64,000 nucleotides of DNA from Methylosarcina fibrata AML-C10 (GTDB lineage Bacteria; Pseudomonadota; Gammaproteobacteria; Methylococcales; Methylomonadaceae), in NCBI RefSeq assembly GCF_000372865.1, contig NZ_KB889965.1:3617786-3681785 (forward strand). The letters are read 5' to 3'. The notes beneath the pieces were generated by a model, which searched no databases, was not told the DNA's origin, and saw nothing but the letters and a program-made list of their open reading frames with translations. Position numbers and translations under genes: made by a program. Shown here in pieces: positions 7,052 to 17,453 of this stretch. Position 1 is the stretch's first letter; each line of letters starts with the position of its first letter.

Positions 7052-7333
7052 CTATAGCACACCACGCTCTATCTCTTGCAGATAAATGAAGTCTGGCGCT
7101 TTTACACCAGCCTTTTTCCGGATTTCTACCAGTTCAGGAGACTCGAAGAAACGTCTGGCATTGTCCAGCGAGGACCATTCCGAGAAATGGACGATATTAT
7201 TTGCATCATTGTCGTAGCGCAGCAATTGGTAACTGATTTCCCCTGCACGTTTTCTAATGTCCGCTGCTTGGTCAAAAATTGCCTTCCATGCCGGATAAGC
7301 TTCGACCTCATGAATGATTAAAACATGTTGCAT
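7052..7333 (-). CDS. Antibiotic-biosynthesis-monooxygenase-like (ABM/EthD-type) small protein
   Basis: 93 residues with the pattern of dimeric alpha/beta-barrel ABM-type proteins: a first strand HVLIIHEVEAYPAWKAIFDQ, the motif IVHFSEWSSLDNARRFFESP and LVEIRKKAGVKAP. Such proteins act as small monooxygenases, cyclases or haem/stress proteins; the substrate here is unknown. It is the most upstream gene of the minus-strand cassette series. A GTTAGGG sequence 21 bases before the start resembles a recombination core site. Confidence 0.65.
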   Translation of the reverse strand: MQHVLIIHEVEAYPAWKAIFDQAADIRKRAGEISYQLLRYDNDANNIVHFSEWSSLDNARRFFESPELVEIRKKAGVKAPDFIYLQEIERGVL

Positions 7334-7843
7334 GCGAGTGCCTTTGTGAATAGCCCTAACAAGTAATTATATTTTCTGCATATCTTCCCGTACCGGATGA
7401 TATACGGTTTTCTATCTTGATGATAGTCAGGCGTGTACAACCAATCGGCCGGTCAAATTTTTGTTGTAAGGGACAGATAGGGGGCGAACTCAGCCTGCCG
7501 ATGTTGGATTCCAAAGAGACTGATGTAGAATGCGGTCAGACCCAATCCCATTTTACTCATTGTCCGTTTTTTCCGGGAAGGGATGGCCTAGCAATCGAAG
7601 TAAGGAGCGGGCAAAGGCTGAGCTCTGCTCGCGCTCTTTTAGGATAGGGCTGGAACTCATTTTCTCGCCCAAGACCTGCCGGGGTTTTAAAGACCTGGCA
7701 GGTCTTTGTTGGCCATGCGGAAAATGTTTTTGACCGCATTCTTAGCCGATATTTTGTCAGTCTCCGCGGATCTGAAATGAAGGGCGTTTGAATGGGTTTG
7801 GGCTGGCCCGATCGCTAAAACTTTTCCATAAATAAGGATGCCC
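7334..7843. other. Intergenic region upstream of the cassette array and sulfotransferase gene
   Basis: About 510 bases without a convincing gene. Near 7354-7360 the minus strand reads GTTAGGG, close to the GTTRRRY core and possibly the remains of an attI or attC. No integron integrase reading frame is present on either strand. A long palindromic repeat lies at 7671-7706. Confidence 0.45.
7671..7706. repeat. Palindromic REP-like element
   Basis: Perfect 10-base arms AAGACCTGCC/GGCAGGTCTT around a 16-base loop that contains a further copy of AAAGACCTG. This resembles dispersed intergenic palindromes seen in many genomes. It could also end transcription, although no T-run follows. Confidence 0.5.
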
Positions 7844-8740
<897 letters not shown>

Positions 8741-8752
<12 letters not shown>

Positions 8753-8770
8753 AGCTCGCTGAAGCTCGCC
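8741..8770 (+). repeat. Three tandem 10-base units at the end of the sulfotransferase gene
   Basis: GAAGTTCGCT, GAAGCTCGCT and GAAGCTCGCC follow each other across the stop codon (8750-8752). This is probably slippage; no function is apparent. Confidence 0.6.
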
Positions 8771-8824
8771 GGTTCGGACACGGTAACCACTCCCTTAGGA
8801 CCGACCGATTCCGGGCAAAGCGAT

Positions 8825-9589
8825 TCATTCTTTCGGCACGAGCCGGCGCTTGCCGGGGAACTCGTGCAGCATGTCGATCGGCAGCGGGAACACGATCGTC
8901 GATGACCGCTCCCCGGCGATTTCAGTCAAGGTCTGCAAATAGCGAAGCTGAATCGCCTGCGGTTGGCGGGCCAGAATTTCGGCCGCCTGCGATAGTTTTT
9001 CCGAAGCCTGCATCTCGCCTTCGGCGTGGATGATCTTGGCGCGGCGGGTCCGTTCCGCTTCCGCCTGTTTGGCGATCGCTCGGATCATGCTCTCGTCCAG
9101 ATCGACGTGTTTGATTTCGACGTTGGCGACCTTGATCCCCCAGGCGTCGGTCTGCTGATCGAGTATCGTCTGTATGTCGATGTTCAGCTTGTCGCGCTCC
9201 GCCAGCATTTCGTCCAGTTCGTGCTGGCCGAGCACCGAGCGCAGCGTCGTTTGCGCCAGTTGGCTGGTGGCTTCGAAAAAATTTTTCACCTGGATGATGG
9301 CCTTGTCCGGATCGATGACCCGGAAGTAAACGACCGCGTTGACCTTGACCGAAACATTGTCGCGCGAAATGACGTCCTGAGGCGGCACGTCCATTACGAT
9401 GGTGCGCAGATCGACCCTTTCCATCTGCTGGATCAGAGGGATGACCAGGATCAGGCCCGGACCTTTGATTTTGTAATAACGCCCGAGCATGAAGATCACG
9501 CCGCGCTCGTATTCGAGCAGGATTCTGAAGGCGCTGGCCAATAATAAAAACACGAGCGCGCCGAAGACGATACCGAAATATTCAAACAT
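8825..9589 (-). CDS. Slipin/stomatin-type SPFH membrane protein
   Basis: 254 residues starting at [16 protein letters not shown] lies 7 bases upstream of this ATG, whereas the frame continuing to 9610 lacks such a site. One N-terminal membrane segment (~5-25) is followed by the SPFH/band-7 domain ([18 protein letters not shown], then [19 protein letters not shown]) and a coiled, Ala/Glu-rich region with [17 protein letters not shown]. Slipins form oligomeric rings in the inner membrane. The start overlaps the NfeD gene stop by 8 bases; slipin-NfeD pairs are widespread and function together in membrane quality control. Confidence 0.9.
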   Translation of the reverse strand: MFEYFGIVFGALVFLLLASAFRILLEYERGVIFMLGRYYKIKGPGLILVIPLIQQMERVDLRTIVMDVPPQDVISRDNVSVKVNAVVYFRVIDPDKAIIQVKNFFEATSQLAQTTLRSVLGQHELDEMLAERDKLNIDIQTILDQQTDAWGIKVANVEIKHVDLDESMIRAIAKQAEAERTRRAKIIHAEGEMQASEKLSQAAEILARQPQAIQLRYLQTLTEIAGERSSTIVFPLPIDMLHEFPGKRRLVPKE

Positions 9590-10988
9590 GGCTTTTCTCC
9601 TTATCCGCAAAGGCGGTCACCCGCAGCGTCAGGCCATCCCTGCCGACGACCCGGATGCGTTGATTCTTGTGCAGGGTTTCGGCCGCGTGCGCCTGCCAGA
9701 TTTCGCTATGCACGCGGACCAGACCGGTGCCGGTGAAATCTTCGATCACGGTTCCGCTCTGGCCGAGCAGTTCTTCCGCACCGGTAACGACCTTGTGCCG
9801 CCGCGACCGGATCGCCATGCCCAGGATCACCATGAAAAAGACCGCACTGCTCAATGCGACCGCGCCGATCAGGGCCGGATGGATGCCGAAGCCCGGCGCG
9901 TCGGTATCGATCAGGATGATCGAGCCGATAATGAACGCGGTCAGTCCGCCGAAGCCGAGGATACCGAAGCCGGGCGCGAACGCTTCGGCGATCATCAAGG
10001 CCACTCCCAGCAGAATCAGCGCCATGCCGGCGTAATTGACCGGCAGGATCTGAAAACCGTATAAAGCCAGGAGCAGACAAATGCCTCCGATGGTTCCGGG
10101 AATGACGGTGCCGGGGTTGGAAAATTCGAAAATCAGGCCGTAAATGCCGGCGAGCATCAGGATGTAGGCGATGTTGGGATTCGTGATGACCGCCAGCAAT
10201 TCGCTGCGCCAGTCCGGCCGGATCGGTTTGAGCAGGGCGTTTTTCGTATTCAGCATCGTCTCCCGCCCCGGCAGGCGGATTTTTCGCTGGTCGAGCTGCC
10301 GCAGCAGATCGGCCGTGTCGGCCGCCACGATATCGATGACGTTTTTCTTTAAGGCTTGTTCGGCGCTGAGGCTGACGGCCTCGCGGACCGCCTGTTCCGC
10401 CCAGTCGGCGTTTCTGCCGCGCATCTCGGCCAGGCTTCGGATATAGGCCACGGCGTCGTTGACCGCTTTTTGCGCCATCGCATTTTTCGGAGCCGGGGCT
10501 TCGTTGGAAGGAGCGGATGGATCCGGCTTCTTGCCGGGTTTTCTCTCCGGTTCGTCGGAACCGATGATCTGCACCGGCGTTGCGGCGCCCAGATTGGTGC
10601 CGGGCGTCATCGCGGCAATATGGCTGGCATAGAGGATGTAGGTGCCGGCGCTGGCCGCTCTGGCGCCTCCCGGGGTCACGTAAGCGATCACCGGAATCGG
10701 CGATGCGATGATTTTCTTGATAATCCGGCGCATCGACGTGTCCAGTCCGCCCGGCGTATCCAGGGTGATCAGAATGGCGTCGGCGCCGGATTCGACGGCT
10801 TTTTCCATGCTTCGCTCCAGGTAATCGCTGGTGGCGGGACCGATCGCGTCCTGGATCGCAAGCTGAACGATCACCGCCGGCGGCCGAGAAACCGCTCCGG
10901 CGTCCTCCGTCCGCGCGTGGCTCTGAACAACTGGCAGGAGTGCAAGCGAGAGAAGAACCGGCCAGCGTAAACGGATTGTCGTGAGCAT
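9582..10988 (-). CDS. nfeD: NfeD-family membrane-bound serine protease (ClpP-class), slipin partner
   Basis: 468 residues from [18 protein letters not shown], which supplies a signal peptide; longer starts up to 11177 would run into the divergent gene. The N-terminal ClpP-like protease domain has [15 protein letters not shown] and [11 protein letters not shown] (putative catalytic Ser) with a downstream Lys-containing helix. Four to five membrane segments follow ([15 protein letters not shown] and later) and a C-terminal OB-fold NfeD domain ([17 protein letters not shown]). Members cleave stomatin-type partners. Co-directional with and overlapping the slipin gene. Confidence 0.88.
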   Translation of the reverse strand: MLTTIRLRWPVLLSLALLPVVQSHARTEDAGAVSRPPAVIVQLAIQDAIGPATSDYLERSMEKAVESGADAILITLDTPGGLDTSMRRIIKKIIASPIPVIAYVTPGGARAASAGTYILYASHIAAMTPGTNLGAATPVQIIGSDEPERKPGKKPDPSAPSNEAPAPKNAMAQKAVNDAVAYIRSLAEMRGRNADWAEQAVREAVSLSAEQALKKNVIDIVAADTADLLRQLDQRKIRLPGRETMLNTKNALLKPIRPDWRSELLAVITNPNIAYILMLAGIYGLIFEFSNPGTVIPGTIGGICLLLALYGFQILPVNYAGMALILLGVALMIAEAFAPGFGILGFGGLTAFIIGSIILIDTDAPGFGIHPALIGAVALSSAVFFMVILGMAIRSRRHKVVTGAEELLGQSGTVIEDFTGTGLVRVHSEIWQAHAAETLHKNQRIRVVGRDGLTLRVTAFADKEKSHV

Positions 10989-11155
10989 AGTTTCAGGCCC
11001 TGGGCGCACCGGGACAAAGCCGAACTTTACGACTGCCCCGCGGGTCATTGAAAGAGGGTAATAGAATGACTCATTTTCCGCCGCCAGAGTTCCAAGTTCC
11101 GCTTGGCCGTGCCGGAAAGGCGGCCAGTGACCGAAAGCAAAGACATAGGTGACGC

Positions 11156-13783
11156 ATGAAAAAAATTTCTGATGCAACCGGTTCTTTTTTCGCTGCCTTG
11201 ACGGCCCCGCTGCTGCGTTTTCCCAAAACTTACGTTTTGCTGATGTGCGTGCTTTGTGGGCTGAGTCTTTATTACACCGTCCGCAATCTCGGGATCGATA
11301 CGGACACGACCAAAATACTGTCCCAGGATCTGCCTTTTTTGCAGGACCGCGCCCGCTTTCTCGAGGCGTTTCCCCAGGACGATGCCTCGATTCTGGTAGT
11401 GGTCGACGCTCCGACTCCGGAAAAAGCCGCCCGGGCGCTTGCCTATCTGGCAGCGAAATTCAACGAGGGCAAAGACTATATCGAGTCCGTCCACGTTCCG
11501 GGGGAAGGCGAATTCTTCGATCGCCACGCCCTGCTTTATCTCGATCTTGACGACCTGAACGAACTGGCCGGGAAGATGGCCGAGGTGCAGCCGTTCGTCG
11601 GCACCCTGATGCGGGACAACAGCCTGAAAAACCTGCTGTCGATCGTGGGGCTGGCCGTCTCCGGAGAAGAGCGCGAGTTGCCGGTGGATCTGAAACCGCT
11701 GCTGGACAGGGTTCGGGAGGTCACCGAAACTTTTTTGGACGGAAAAAACCGGCAGTTGTCATGGCAACGCCTGATGTTGGGCGAGCAACCGGACCTGCTT
11801 GCCACTCAGCGTTTCATTCTGCTTAAGCCGGTACTGGATTTCAGCGCGTTGGTGCCCTCCGAAAAGGCGCTGCAGGACGTTCGGCGGCGGGTCGAAAAAG
11901 CCAAACAGGCGCTGCCCGGCGTCGGGATTCGGCTGACCGGCGAAGTCGTGCTGGAGCACGACGAACTCGTCAACGTCCAGGAGAGCACGAACGCGGCCAC
12001 GATCGCGTCGATAATCCTGGTCTGTGTGGCTTTGCTGGCGGGGTTCCGCTCGTGGAAGCTGATGCTGGTCACGCTGGCCTCGATGCTGATGGGCTTGTCT
12101 CTCGCCCTGGGTTTTGCCACCTGGGCGGTCGGCCATCTCAACCTGATTTCGATCGCCTTTGCGGTGCTTTACATCGGCGTCGGCGACGACTATGCGATAC
12201 AGCTCAATCTTCGCTACCGGGAGCTGCTGCAGCAACAACTTCCGCAACAAGAGGCGTTGCTCCGGGCGGTGCGCGACATCGGGCCGTCGATCGCTCTGTG
12301 CGCGATCACGACGTCCCTGGGATTTTTTTCCTTTATCCCGACCGATTACGTGGGCGTCGCGGAGCTGGGCGTCATTGCCGGCGGCGGCATCCTTATCGCC
12401 TTGTTCATTTCGATCACGGTGATACCGGCGCTGCTGAGACTGTTTCCGTTGCGTGCCGGCGAGCAATCGTTCGGTGGGTCCTTTCCGGCCTGGGTTTACG
12501 ATTTTCCCATGCGTCATGCGCTGTTCATCAAGTGGACCGCGCTCGGCGTAACGCTTGCGGGCATCGGTCTTTTGACCCAGGTCCGGTTCGATTTCAACCC
12601 GCTCAATTTGCGCAATCCCGAAAGCGAGTCCGTGGCGACGTTTCGCGAACTGTTGAAGACCAAAACAAGTTCTCCGATGACGCTGTCGATCTTGGCGGAC
12701 GGCCGGGAGGAAGCGCAAACCGTAGCGCAGCGGCTGGAAAAATTGAAAACGGTGGAAGAGACGGTCACCATTTTCGATTTCATCCCGACGCAGCAGGAGC
12801 CCAAGCTGGAGGTGATTCAGGAGCTGGCTCTGGTGATGGGCTTGCGTTTTGGCGAATTTCCGCCGCCGATGCCGGACAGCATTGAAAACCATCGGGCGGC
12901 GCTGACCCAATTCATCGATACCGCCAACCGGCATCTGAAAAAGAATCCGGGCAGCGATTTGGCCGAGCCGTTGCAGCGGCTGCAAAAAGTACTGAGCCGT
13001 CTTTTGACCTTCATCGAATCGAAACCTCCGGACGATCAGGAAGCCTTGCTCAATCGATTGCAGCGGAATTTGTTGGGCGCCCTGCCTTGGAGCATGAACA
13101 AGTTATGGAAAGGATTCGAGGCCGATCGGGTGACGCTGGAGGGGTTGCCGAAAGAGCTGTCCGAACGCTGGCTCAGTAAAGACGGAATCTACCGGATTCA
13201 GGCGTTTCCGAGCAAGGATCTCAACGAGCGCGACAACCTGAAGGCGTTCGTGAAGGAAGTCCGCAAGATTGCGCCCCACGCGACCGACCTGCCGGTGATT
13301 TATCTGGAATCGGCAGATGCTGTGGTCCGCTCGTTTCTTCAGGCATTGCTGTTCACGCTGGCGGCCATCGTAACGGTCTTGTCGATCGTGACGCGCAGCA
13401 TAAAAGACACTTTGTTGATTCTGTTGCCGCTCCTGATGACGGCGATACTGACCGGGGCCGCCACGGTCGTGCTCGATACGCCGTTCAATTTCGCCAACAT
13501 CATTGTGATACCGCTGCTGTTGGGCCTCGGCGTCGACAGCGGCATCTACATCGTCAGCCGCCTTCGGGCTTTGCCCGACCAGCAGCAAAACGTATTGCGG
13601 ACCAGCACCGCCAGAGGCGTCGTGTTCAGTTGTCTGACCACGGTGGGCAGCCTGGTCAGCATGGCGTTTACTTCGCATCCGGGACTGGCGAGCATGGGGC
13701 TGCTGCTGTCCGTGGGCTTGACGCTGGTGATCGTCTGCACGATCGTCGTGCTTCCGGCTTATGCGTATAAAGTACGCGGCTGA
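11156..13783 (+). CDS. hpnN: RND/MMPL-superfamily transporter, HpnN-like (hopanoid trafficking)
   Basis: 875 residues with the duplicated RND layout: a first membrane helix at ~25-45, a periplasmic loop, six helices between ~280 and 430, a second helix near 455-475, another large loop, and six helices from ~725 to the end. GVGDDYAIQLNLRYRE and GVDSGIYIVSRLR in the two halves are the paired acidic helix-4 motifs used for proton coupling. Size and sequence style match HpnN, which moves hopanoids to the outer membrane. No other hopanoid gene is nearby, so the substrate is inferred from family resemblance. Divergent from nfeD with a 167-base shared upstream region. Confidence 0.72.
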   Translation: MKKISDATGSFFAALTAPLLRFPKTYVLLMCVLCGLSLYYTVRNLGIDTDTTKILSQDLPFLQDRARFLEAFPQDDASILVVVDAPTPEKAARALAYLAAKFNEGKDYIESVHVPGEGEFFDRHALLYLDLDDLNELAGKMAEVQPFVGTLMRDNSLKNLLSIVGLAVSGEERELPVDLKPLLDRVREVTETFLDGKNRQLSWQRLMLGEQPDLLATQRFILLKPVLDFSALVPSEKALQDVRRRVEKAKQALPGVGIRLTGEVVLEHDELVNVQESTNAATIASIILVCVALLAGFRSWKLMLVTLASMLMGLSLALGFATWAVGHLNLISIAFAVLYIGVGDDYAIQLNLRYRELLQQQLPQQEALLRAVRDIGPSIALCAITTSLGFFSFIPTDYVGVAELGVIAGGGILIALFISITVIPALLRLFPLRAGEQSFGGSFPAWVYDFPMRHALFIKWTALGVTLAGIGLLTQVRFDFNPLNLRNPESESVATFRELLKTKTSSPMTLSILADGREEAQTVAQRLEKLKTVEETVTIFDFIPTQQEPKLEVIQELALVMGLRFGEFPPPMPDSIENHRAALTQFIDTANRHLKKNPGSDLAEPLQRLQKVLSRLLTFIESKPPDDQEALLNRLQRNLLGALPWSMNKLWKGFEADRVTLEGLPKELSERWLSKDGIYRIQAFPSKDLNERDNLKAFVKEVRKIAPHATDLPVIYLESADAVVRSFLQALLFTLAAIVTVLSIVTRSIKDTLLILLPLLMTAILTGAATVVLDTPFNFANIIVIPLLLGLGVDSGIYIVSRLRALPDQQQNVLRTSTARGVVFSCLTTVGSLVSMAFTSHPGLASMGLLLSVGLTLVIVCTIVVLPAYAYKVRG

Positions 13784-13973
13784 CGAGGTCTTGTCTGTCC
13801 ACGTCTGGAGTTTTCCGCCGACGCGTGGGATCAATGATGAAGATGGTATCGAAAGGCCTGGAGAAACTCCGATTCATTCCCTTTCTCTGCGGGAGAGAAG
13901 AAGCGATTAATTCAGAATTTCTCCAGGAACTGCCTGCCAGGCGGTTTTCCGCCCTTGATAGGCCAACAAGCGT

Positions 13974-14252
13974 TTATTTCATCATCGACCGCTTGAATTT
14001 TTGATTCAATTTGCTGTTGGTGTCTTCGGACAGTTCAGCCGCCCTATTGGCTGCGGCTTCCGCCGCTTCCGCCTTGGCCGCCGCATCGGCCGCTGCCGTT
14101 TGCGCGCTGGCGGCATCGGCCGATGCCTGCTTGACGGAGGTATTCAGACCGTCAACCTGGGATTGTAAATTTTCAACATCCGAAGTCGTCGCGCATGCCG
14201 CAACCAGGCTGAAAGCCGATGCAATCGTTGCCAGTTTGATCATTTTTTTCAT
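13974..14252 (-). CDS. lpp: Lpp/OprI-type outer-membrane lipoprotein
   Basis: 92 residues. A lipoprotein signal peptide ends in LVAAC with the acylated Cys at position 20. A short heptad segment (DVENLQSQVDGLNTSVKQAS) is followed by an unusually Ala-rich heptad stretch (DAASAQTAAADAAAKAEAAE), an alanine-zipper variant, and a basic end KRSMMK. Lpp trimers tether the outer membrane to peptidoglycan through a C-terminal Lys, present here as the last residue. AAGGA sits 10 bases before the start codon. Confidence 0.85.
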   Translation of the reverse strand: MKKMIKLATIASAFSLVAACATTSDVENLQSQVDGLNTSVKQASADAASAQTAAADAAAKAEAAEAAANRAAELSEDTNSKLNQKFKRSMMK

Positions 14253-14638
14253 AGTATTTTCCTTGCTGAAGATGATTAATAAAAACTTTTTAATGTTTGT
14301 CGCTGCCGGTTCCTATTCTTACCGACTTGTCTTATCGAATCATTAAGAGCCCTATTCCGGTGATTTCCCTAGGTCAATTTTGACGCTCTTGATACAGCCA
14401 TTAGGATAGTGGCCGGGCTTAACCAATAAATGTTAACCCTTATCAATAACTCGGTGATGCAATGCTTGAGTTATTCGGTGTATTTTCTTCGTAAAACCTT
14501 AATGAGAGCTGAATCCGGTGCTTATCATAAAAGACAACTTGATTTTCTGCTGACGGAAAGGAATAACCGATCAACGCCGATTCGCATAGCCATTCGGGCT
14601 ATTATTCCAGCGATTTCGTTGAGTTTCAATTTATGCGA
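14253..14638. other. Intergenic region upstream of lpp and downstream of brnA
   Basis: About 385 bases, AT-rich near lpp, where its promoter and leader must lie. I see no RNA gene, and the plus-strand frame running through 14430-15134 is the complement of the BrnTA genes. Confidence 0.4.
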
Positions 14639-14911
14639 CTATTGCGGCCTATGCTCCTTCAGCCATTCCTTCAGCGCTTCGTTCATGCGTCTTTGCCAGC
14701 CTTTACCGGTGGCTTTGAAAGCCGCCAGCACCTCGGCGTCGAAACGCACCGTGGTGGATATCTTGGTCGGCGCTTTCTGCTTGCCGCGTCCGCGCAGGAC
14801 GCTTTTCAACTCTTCGGGCAGCCCGGAAAACGGCACGGCTTTTTTAAAGTCATCCCGGGTCAATTCACGGACTTCGCCGTCCGAATCAGTTAAGGGTGAT
14901 GGGTTTGCCAT
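14639..14911 (-). CDS. brnA: BrnA-family antitoxin
   Basis: 90 residues starting at MANPSPLTDSDGEV. The N-terminal region covers the toxin partner; the C-terminal ribbon-helix-helix is seen in TKISTTVRFDAEVLAAFKATG followed by GWQRRMNEALKEWLKEH. BrnA neutralises BrnT and represses the operon. The start overlaps the 3' end of brnT by 26 bases, with the toxin gene first, the usual order for this family. Confidence 0.85.
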   Translation of the reverse strand: MANPSPLTDSDGEVRELTRDDFKKAVPFSGLPEELKSVLRGRGKQKAPTKISTTVRFDAEVLAAFKATGKGWQRRMNEALKEWLKEHRPQ

Positions 14912-15164
14912 ATCTTTTAGCCTCTCTGTGATTGGCTTTGCGAAAACTGATGACACGGATGCCGCCGGCAATAAACACAAAGCACAGAACGTGCAATCTG
15001 CCGTCCAAATAGCCTACGCCGATGCGGCGGACTTCGGCGTAATCGCGCTGGTCGTCTGTCATAAAAACAGCGGTTTCGAAGTCGAAATCGGCCGCCCGTT
15101 CAAAACTCAGCCCGCGTTCGCGGATGTTTTTTAAGTTTTTGGCAGGGTCGAATTCGATGATCAT
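14886..15164 (-). CDS. brnT: BrnT-family ribonuclease toxin
   Basis: 92 residues starting at MIIEFDPAKNLKNIRERGLS; the longer frame to 15284 adds unrelated sequence. The signature FDPAKN..NI..RGLSFE and the C-terminal VISFRKANHREAKRYG with basic catalytic residues match BrnT, a RelE-fold ribonuclease that inhibits translation. It pairs with the overlapping brnA. The promoter and operator should lie in the ~130 bases towards the transposase remnant. Confidence 0.87.
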   Translation of the reverse strand: MIIEFDPAKNLKNIRERGLSFERAADFDFETAVFMTDDQRDYAEVRRIGVGYLDGRLHVLCFVFIAGGIRVISFRKANHREAKRYGKPITLN

Positions 15165-15257
15165 CTGCAAATCGTAGTAACAATTTAATGATGGGTCAAC
15201 TATTAAATTGCTACTGCAATGCGACAGGGCACGTAGGGCGCCAATAGGCGAAGCCGT

Positions 15258-15308
15258 ATTGCGCCGAAAGAAATTCCATTCCATACTCTCCCAATGCCAA
15301 GCTATCGG
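15258..15308 (+). repeat. RAYT leader copy 1
   Basis: This ~51-base stretch (ATTGCGCCGAAAG... to the first codons of the transposase) recurs at 17793-17843 with only a few differences. It covers the sequence before and just after the transposase start codon. Confidence 0.75.
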
Positions 15309-15774
15309 CGCGTATGGTATCCGGGAGGAACTTGCTTTTTTACCGTTAATTTACTGGAGCGAAGAGACAATGATCTTCTCGTTCGCCATATTCATTTGTT
15401 ACGAGAAACTATTCGTCCGGTCAAACAAAGCCATCCATTCAAAATTCATGGATGGGTTGTCTTGCCGAATCCTATGCATTGTGTCATCGAATTGCCGAAA
15501 GACGATGTGGATTTCCCGTTGCGATGGCGATTAATAAAGATGGGATTTTCAAAATCGTTACCTAAGGAGGAATACCGGTCAAGTGTTAGACTGCGGCGAG
15601 GCGAACGAGGGTCGATATCGGGAACATTTAATCACCGATGATGCCGATGACCAGGCCCATAGGGATTATGTTCATATAAACCCGGTGAAACACGGTTTGG
15701 TTGCCAGGGTAGCCGACTGGCCGTATTCCACCTTTCATCGTTTGGTCGAGGAAAATGTTTATCCGTTGAATTGA
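15294..15774 (+). pseudogene. Broken REP-associated tyrosine transposase (RAYT)
   Basis: The first frame (15294-15641) reads MPSYRRVWYPGGTCFFTVNL and then HGWVVLPNPMHCVIELP, the family's HUH region with the first His replaced (normally PDHLHC). The second frame (to 15774) continues REHLITDDADDQAHRDYVHI and NPVKHGLVARVADWPYSTFH. The junction near 15606-15616 lacks the short Trp/Gln segment usual here, consistent with a small frame-changing deletion. RAYTs mobilise REP palindromes. With both a lost catalytic His and a frameshift it should be inactive. Confidence 0.85.
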
Positions 15775-15840
15775 GCAGGAGGAACGGAAACGGTATTAGG
15801 TTTATAAGGATTAATTCTCATTCGTTGCAATACCCGTTGG

Positions 15841-16896
15841 TTATTGCGCCCTACGGACCTGATTATTGGAATTGAGTTGTCCGCAGGCGGCTAATACGTC
15901 ATCGCCTTTGACACCCCTTATCAAAGTCGGGATTTTAAACCCATCCAAAACTTCCTTGAAATTTTCAACCTGATCCAAATCCGGCCGCTTGTAACGTGAT
16001 CCCGGGAATGAATTAAAAGGAATTAAATTGATATACGCGCTTTTGCCGGCCAGCATCATCCCCAGTTTTTTAGCATCATCCGGAGAGTCGTTAAAATCCT
16101 TTATCAAAATATATTCATAAGTAACAAATTGCTTTTTATTTAAAGGTATCTTGTCAATATGGGCCAACACCTCGTCGAGAGGATATTTTTTGTTGATAGG
16201 AATCAGTTCATTTCGCTTTTCCTCAAACGGCGAATGAAGAGATAGCGCAAGGTTCACGCCGGGAATTTCCTGACTCCATCTTTTAAGCCCGGGAATATAA
16301 CCCGCCGTTGAGACAGTAATTTTTTGAACGCCAATTGAAGTTCCGTGTTGAGACAAAAAGATTTCACACGCTTTTTTAACCGCATCAAAATTATGTAAAG
16401 GCTCGCCTTGTCCCATAAAAACAATATTTAAAATCCTCTCTTCTCCGGGCCTATGGGTTGCCAGCCAACGCCAAGCCTGTAGAAATTGCCCGACAATTTC
16501 ACTCGTAGCCAAATTTCTTTTAAGCCCTTGCTCTCCGGTAAAGCAAAAAGAACACTTCATCGCGCAGCCAACCTGGGATGAGAGGCAAATAGAATATTTA
16601 TTGCTAAACGGAATAAGGACGGTTTCAACCTTGTGATTGTCTTTGAGCTTAAAAAGAAATTTTACCGATCGATCTTTTTGCGACTCATGAACAATCTCGA
16701 TTTCGGGTAGAGTAAAGTCAAAATTTTTTTCAAAAAAAGCCAATGCGGATTTAGAAATTTTATTATGGCACTGAGTGTTTTCTTTTTTCTTGTAATACCA
16801 GTTAAAAAGGACGGTCGCTACCGAGGAGTTTAAGTTATTTTGATTTACGACCGCCTCTAAATCGGAATAATTGAGATCATAAAAAGATTGTTTCAA
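15841..16896 (-). CDS. RlmN-like radical SAM methyltransferase (second-copy type)
   Basis: 351 residues with a TTG start at 16896 preceded by AGGAG at 5-base spacing. The radical SAM cluster is CAMKCSFC, preceded by SSQVG; FMGQGEPLHN, SLHSPFEEKRNELIP and the C-terminal AACGQL carrying the methyl-accepting Cys are all present, as in RlmN and Cfr, which methylate A2503 of 23S rRNA. RGVKGDDVLAACGQL resembles RlmN more than Cfr. The gene is markedly AT-rich compared with its neighbours and lies between transposase remnants, so it is probably acquired and not the housekeeping rlmN. Whether it confers antibiotic tolerance cannot be told. Confidence 0.8.
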   Translation of the reverse strand: MKQSFYDLNYSDLEAVVNQNNLNSSVATVLFNWYYKKKENTQCHNKISKSALAFFEKNFDFTLPEIEIVHESQKDRSVKFLFKLKDNHKVETVLIPFSNKYSICLSSQVGCAMKCSFCFTGEQGLKRNLATSEIVGQFLQAWRWLATHRPGEERILNIVFMGQGEPLHNFDAVKKACEIFLSQHGTSIGVQKITVSTAGYIPGLKRWSQEIPGVNLALSLHSPFEEKRNELIPINKKYPLDEVLAHIDKIPLNKKQFVTYEYILIKDFNDSPDDAKKLGMMLAGKSAYINLIPFNSFPGSRYKRPDLDQVENFKEVLDGFKIPTLIRGVKGDDVLAACGQLNSNNQVRRAQ

Positions 16897-17194
16897 ACGT
16901 TTCTCCTGTTGATACCGGCTTTTTGCCGATATCGATTCGTTTTAATAGTAGGGGACTCGAATTTTATTCCAACCCGGCTTAATTTTCATGCAACAATCGT
17001 CCTTCGAGCAGTAAGGGCTTGGATAATTACCGCGAATGATACCCTCTGGGACACAAGTAGGCTTTCTTCGGCAGCCCATCCTTATATCTTGATTCAGGTT
17101 TTATCTGCTGAGTACGAGTGTTAAAATCGAATGCGTTTCTTGCCGAAGAGATGAACAAGATAATTTTTAGGCTTGAGTTTTTAGGAATTGACCT

Positions 17195-17431
17195 ATGAAA
17201 AGAACATTTGCTCAGAGTGTATTATCAACGCAGAAAAGAAGACAAAGTTATTTTTATTGTAGAAATCTTATTGCTGGGGGATGTGGTCTTTTTGCTTATG
17301 TAAAGCTTAGCGCATCCCTGGGTATGACTATCGGAGCAATAGTCGGATTTACGGCAATGATTGCCTCTTACTTAACAATAGCTCCCCTCATAGCTTTATT
17401 GCTTTGCTTATTTGAGCAAATGCTTTCATAG
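17195..17431 (+). CDS. Small hypothetical membrane protein
   Basis: 78 residues. Two hydrophobic segments are visible (LIAGGCGLFAYVKLSASLG and MTIGAIVGFTAMIASYL onward into LIALLLCLF). AGGA lies ~9 bases before the ATG. AT-rich like the neighbouring RlmN-like gene. No family recognised; the reading frame is plausible but unproven. Confidence 0.4.
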   Translation: MKRTFAQSVLSTQKRRQSYFYCRNLIAGGCGLFAYVKLSASLGMTIGAIVGFTAMIASYLTIAPLIALLLCLFEQMLS

Positions 17432-17453
17432 CAAATAACCAGATAATTGAATT

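Noticed and set aside
7353-7420. An attI site with integrase upstream of the cassette array
   Set aside because: Only a GTTAGGG core-like sequence is present; no integrase frame and no further attI features are visible, so it is mentioned but not called.
13927-13955. GGCGG/CCGCC hairpin after lpp as a terminator
   Set aside because: The stem is short and not followed by a T-run on the lpp strand; evidence was too weak to list.
16888-17124. 78-codon plus-strand frame upstream of the small membrane protein
   Set aside because: No Shine-Dalgarno sequence or recognisable features, and it starts across the RlmN-like gene's own leader.
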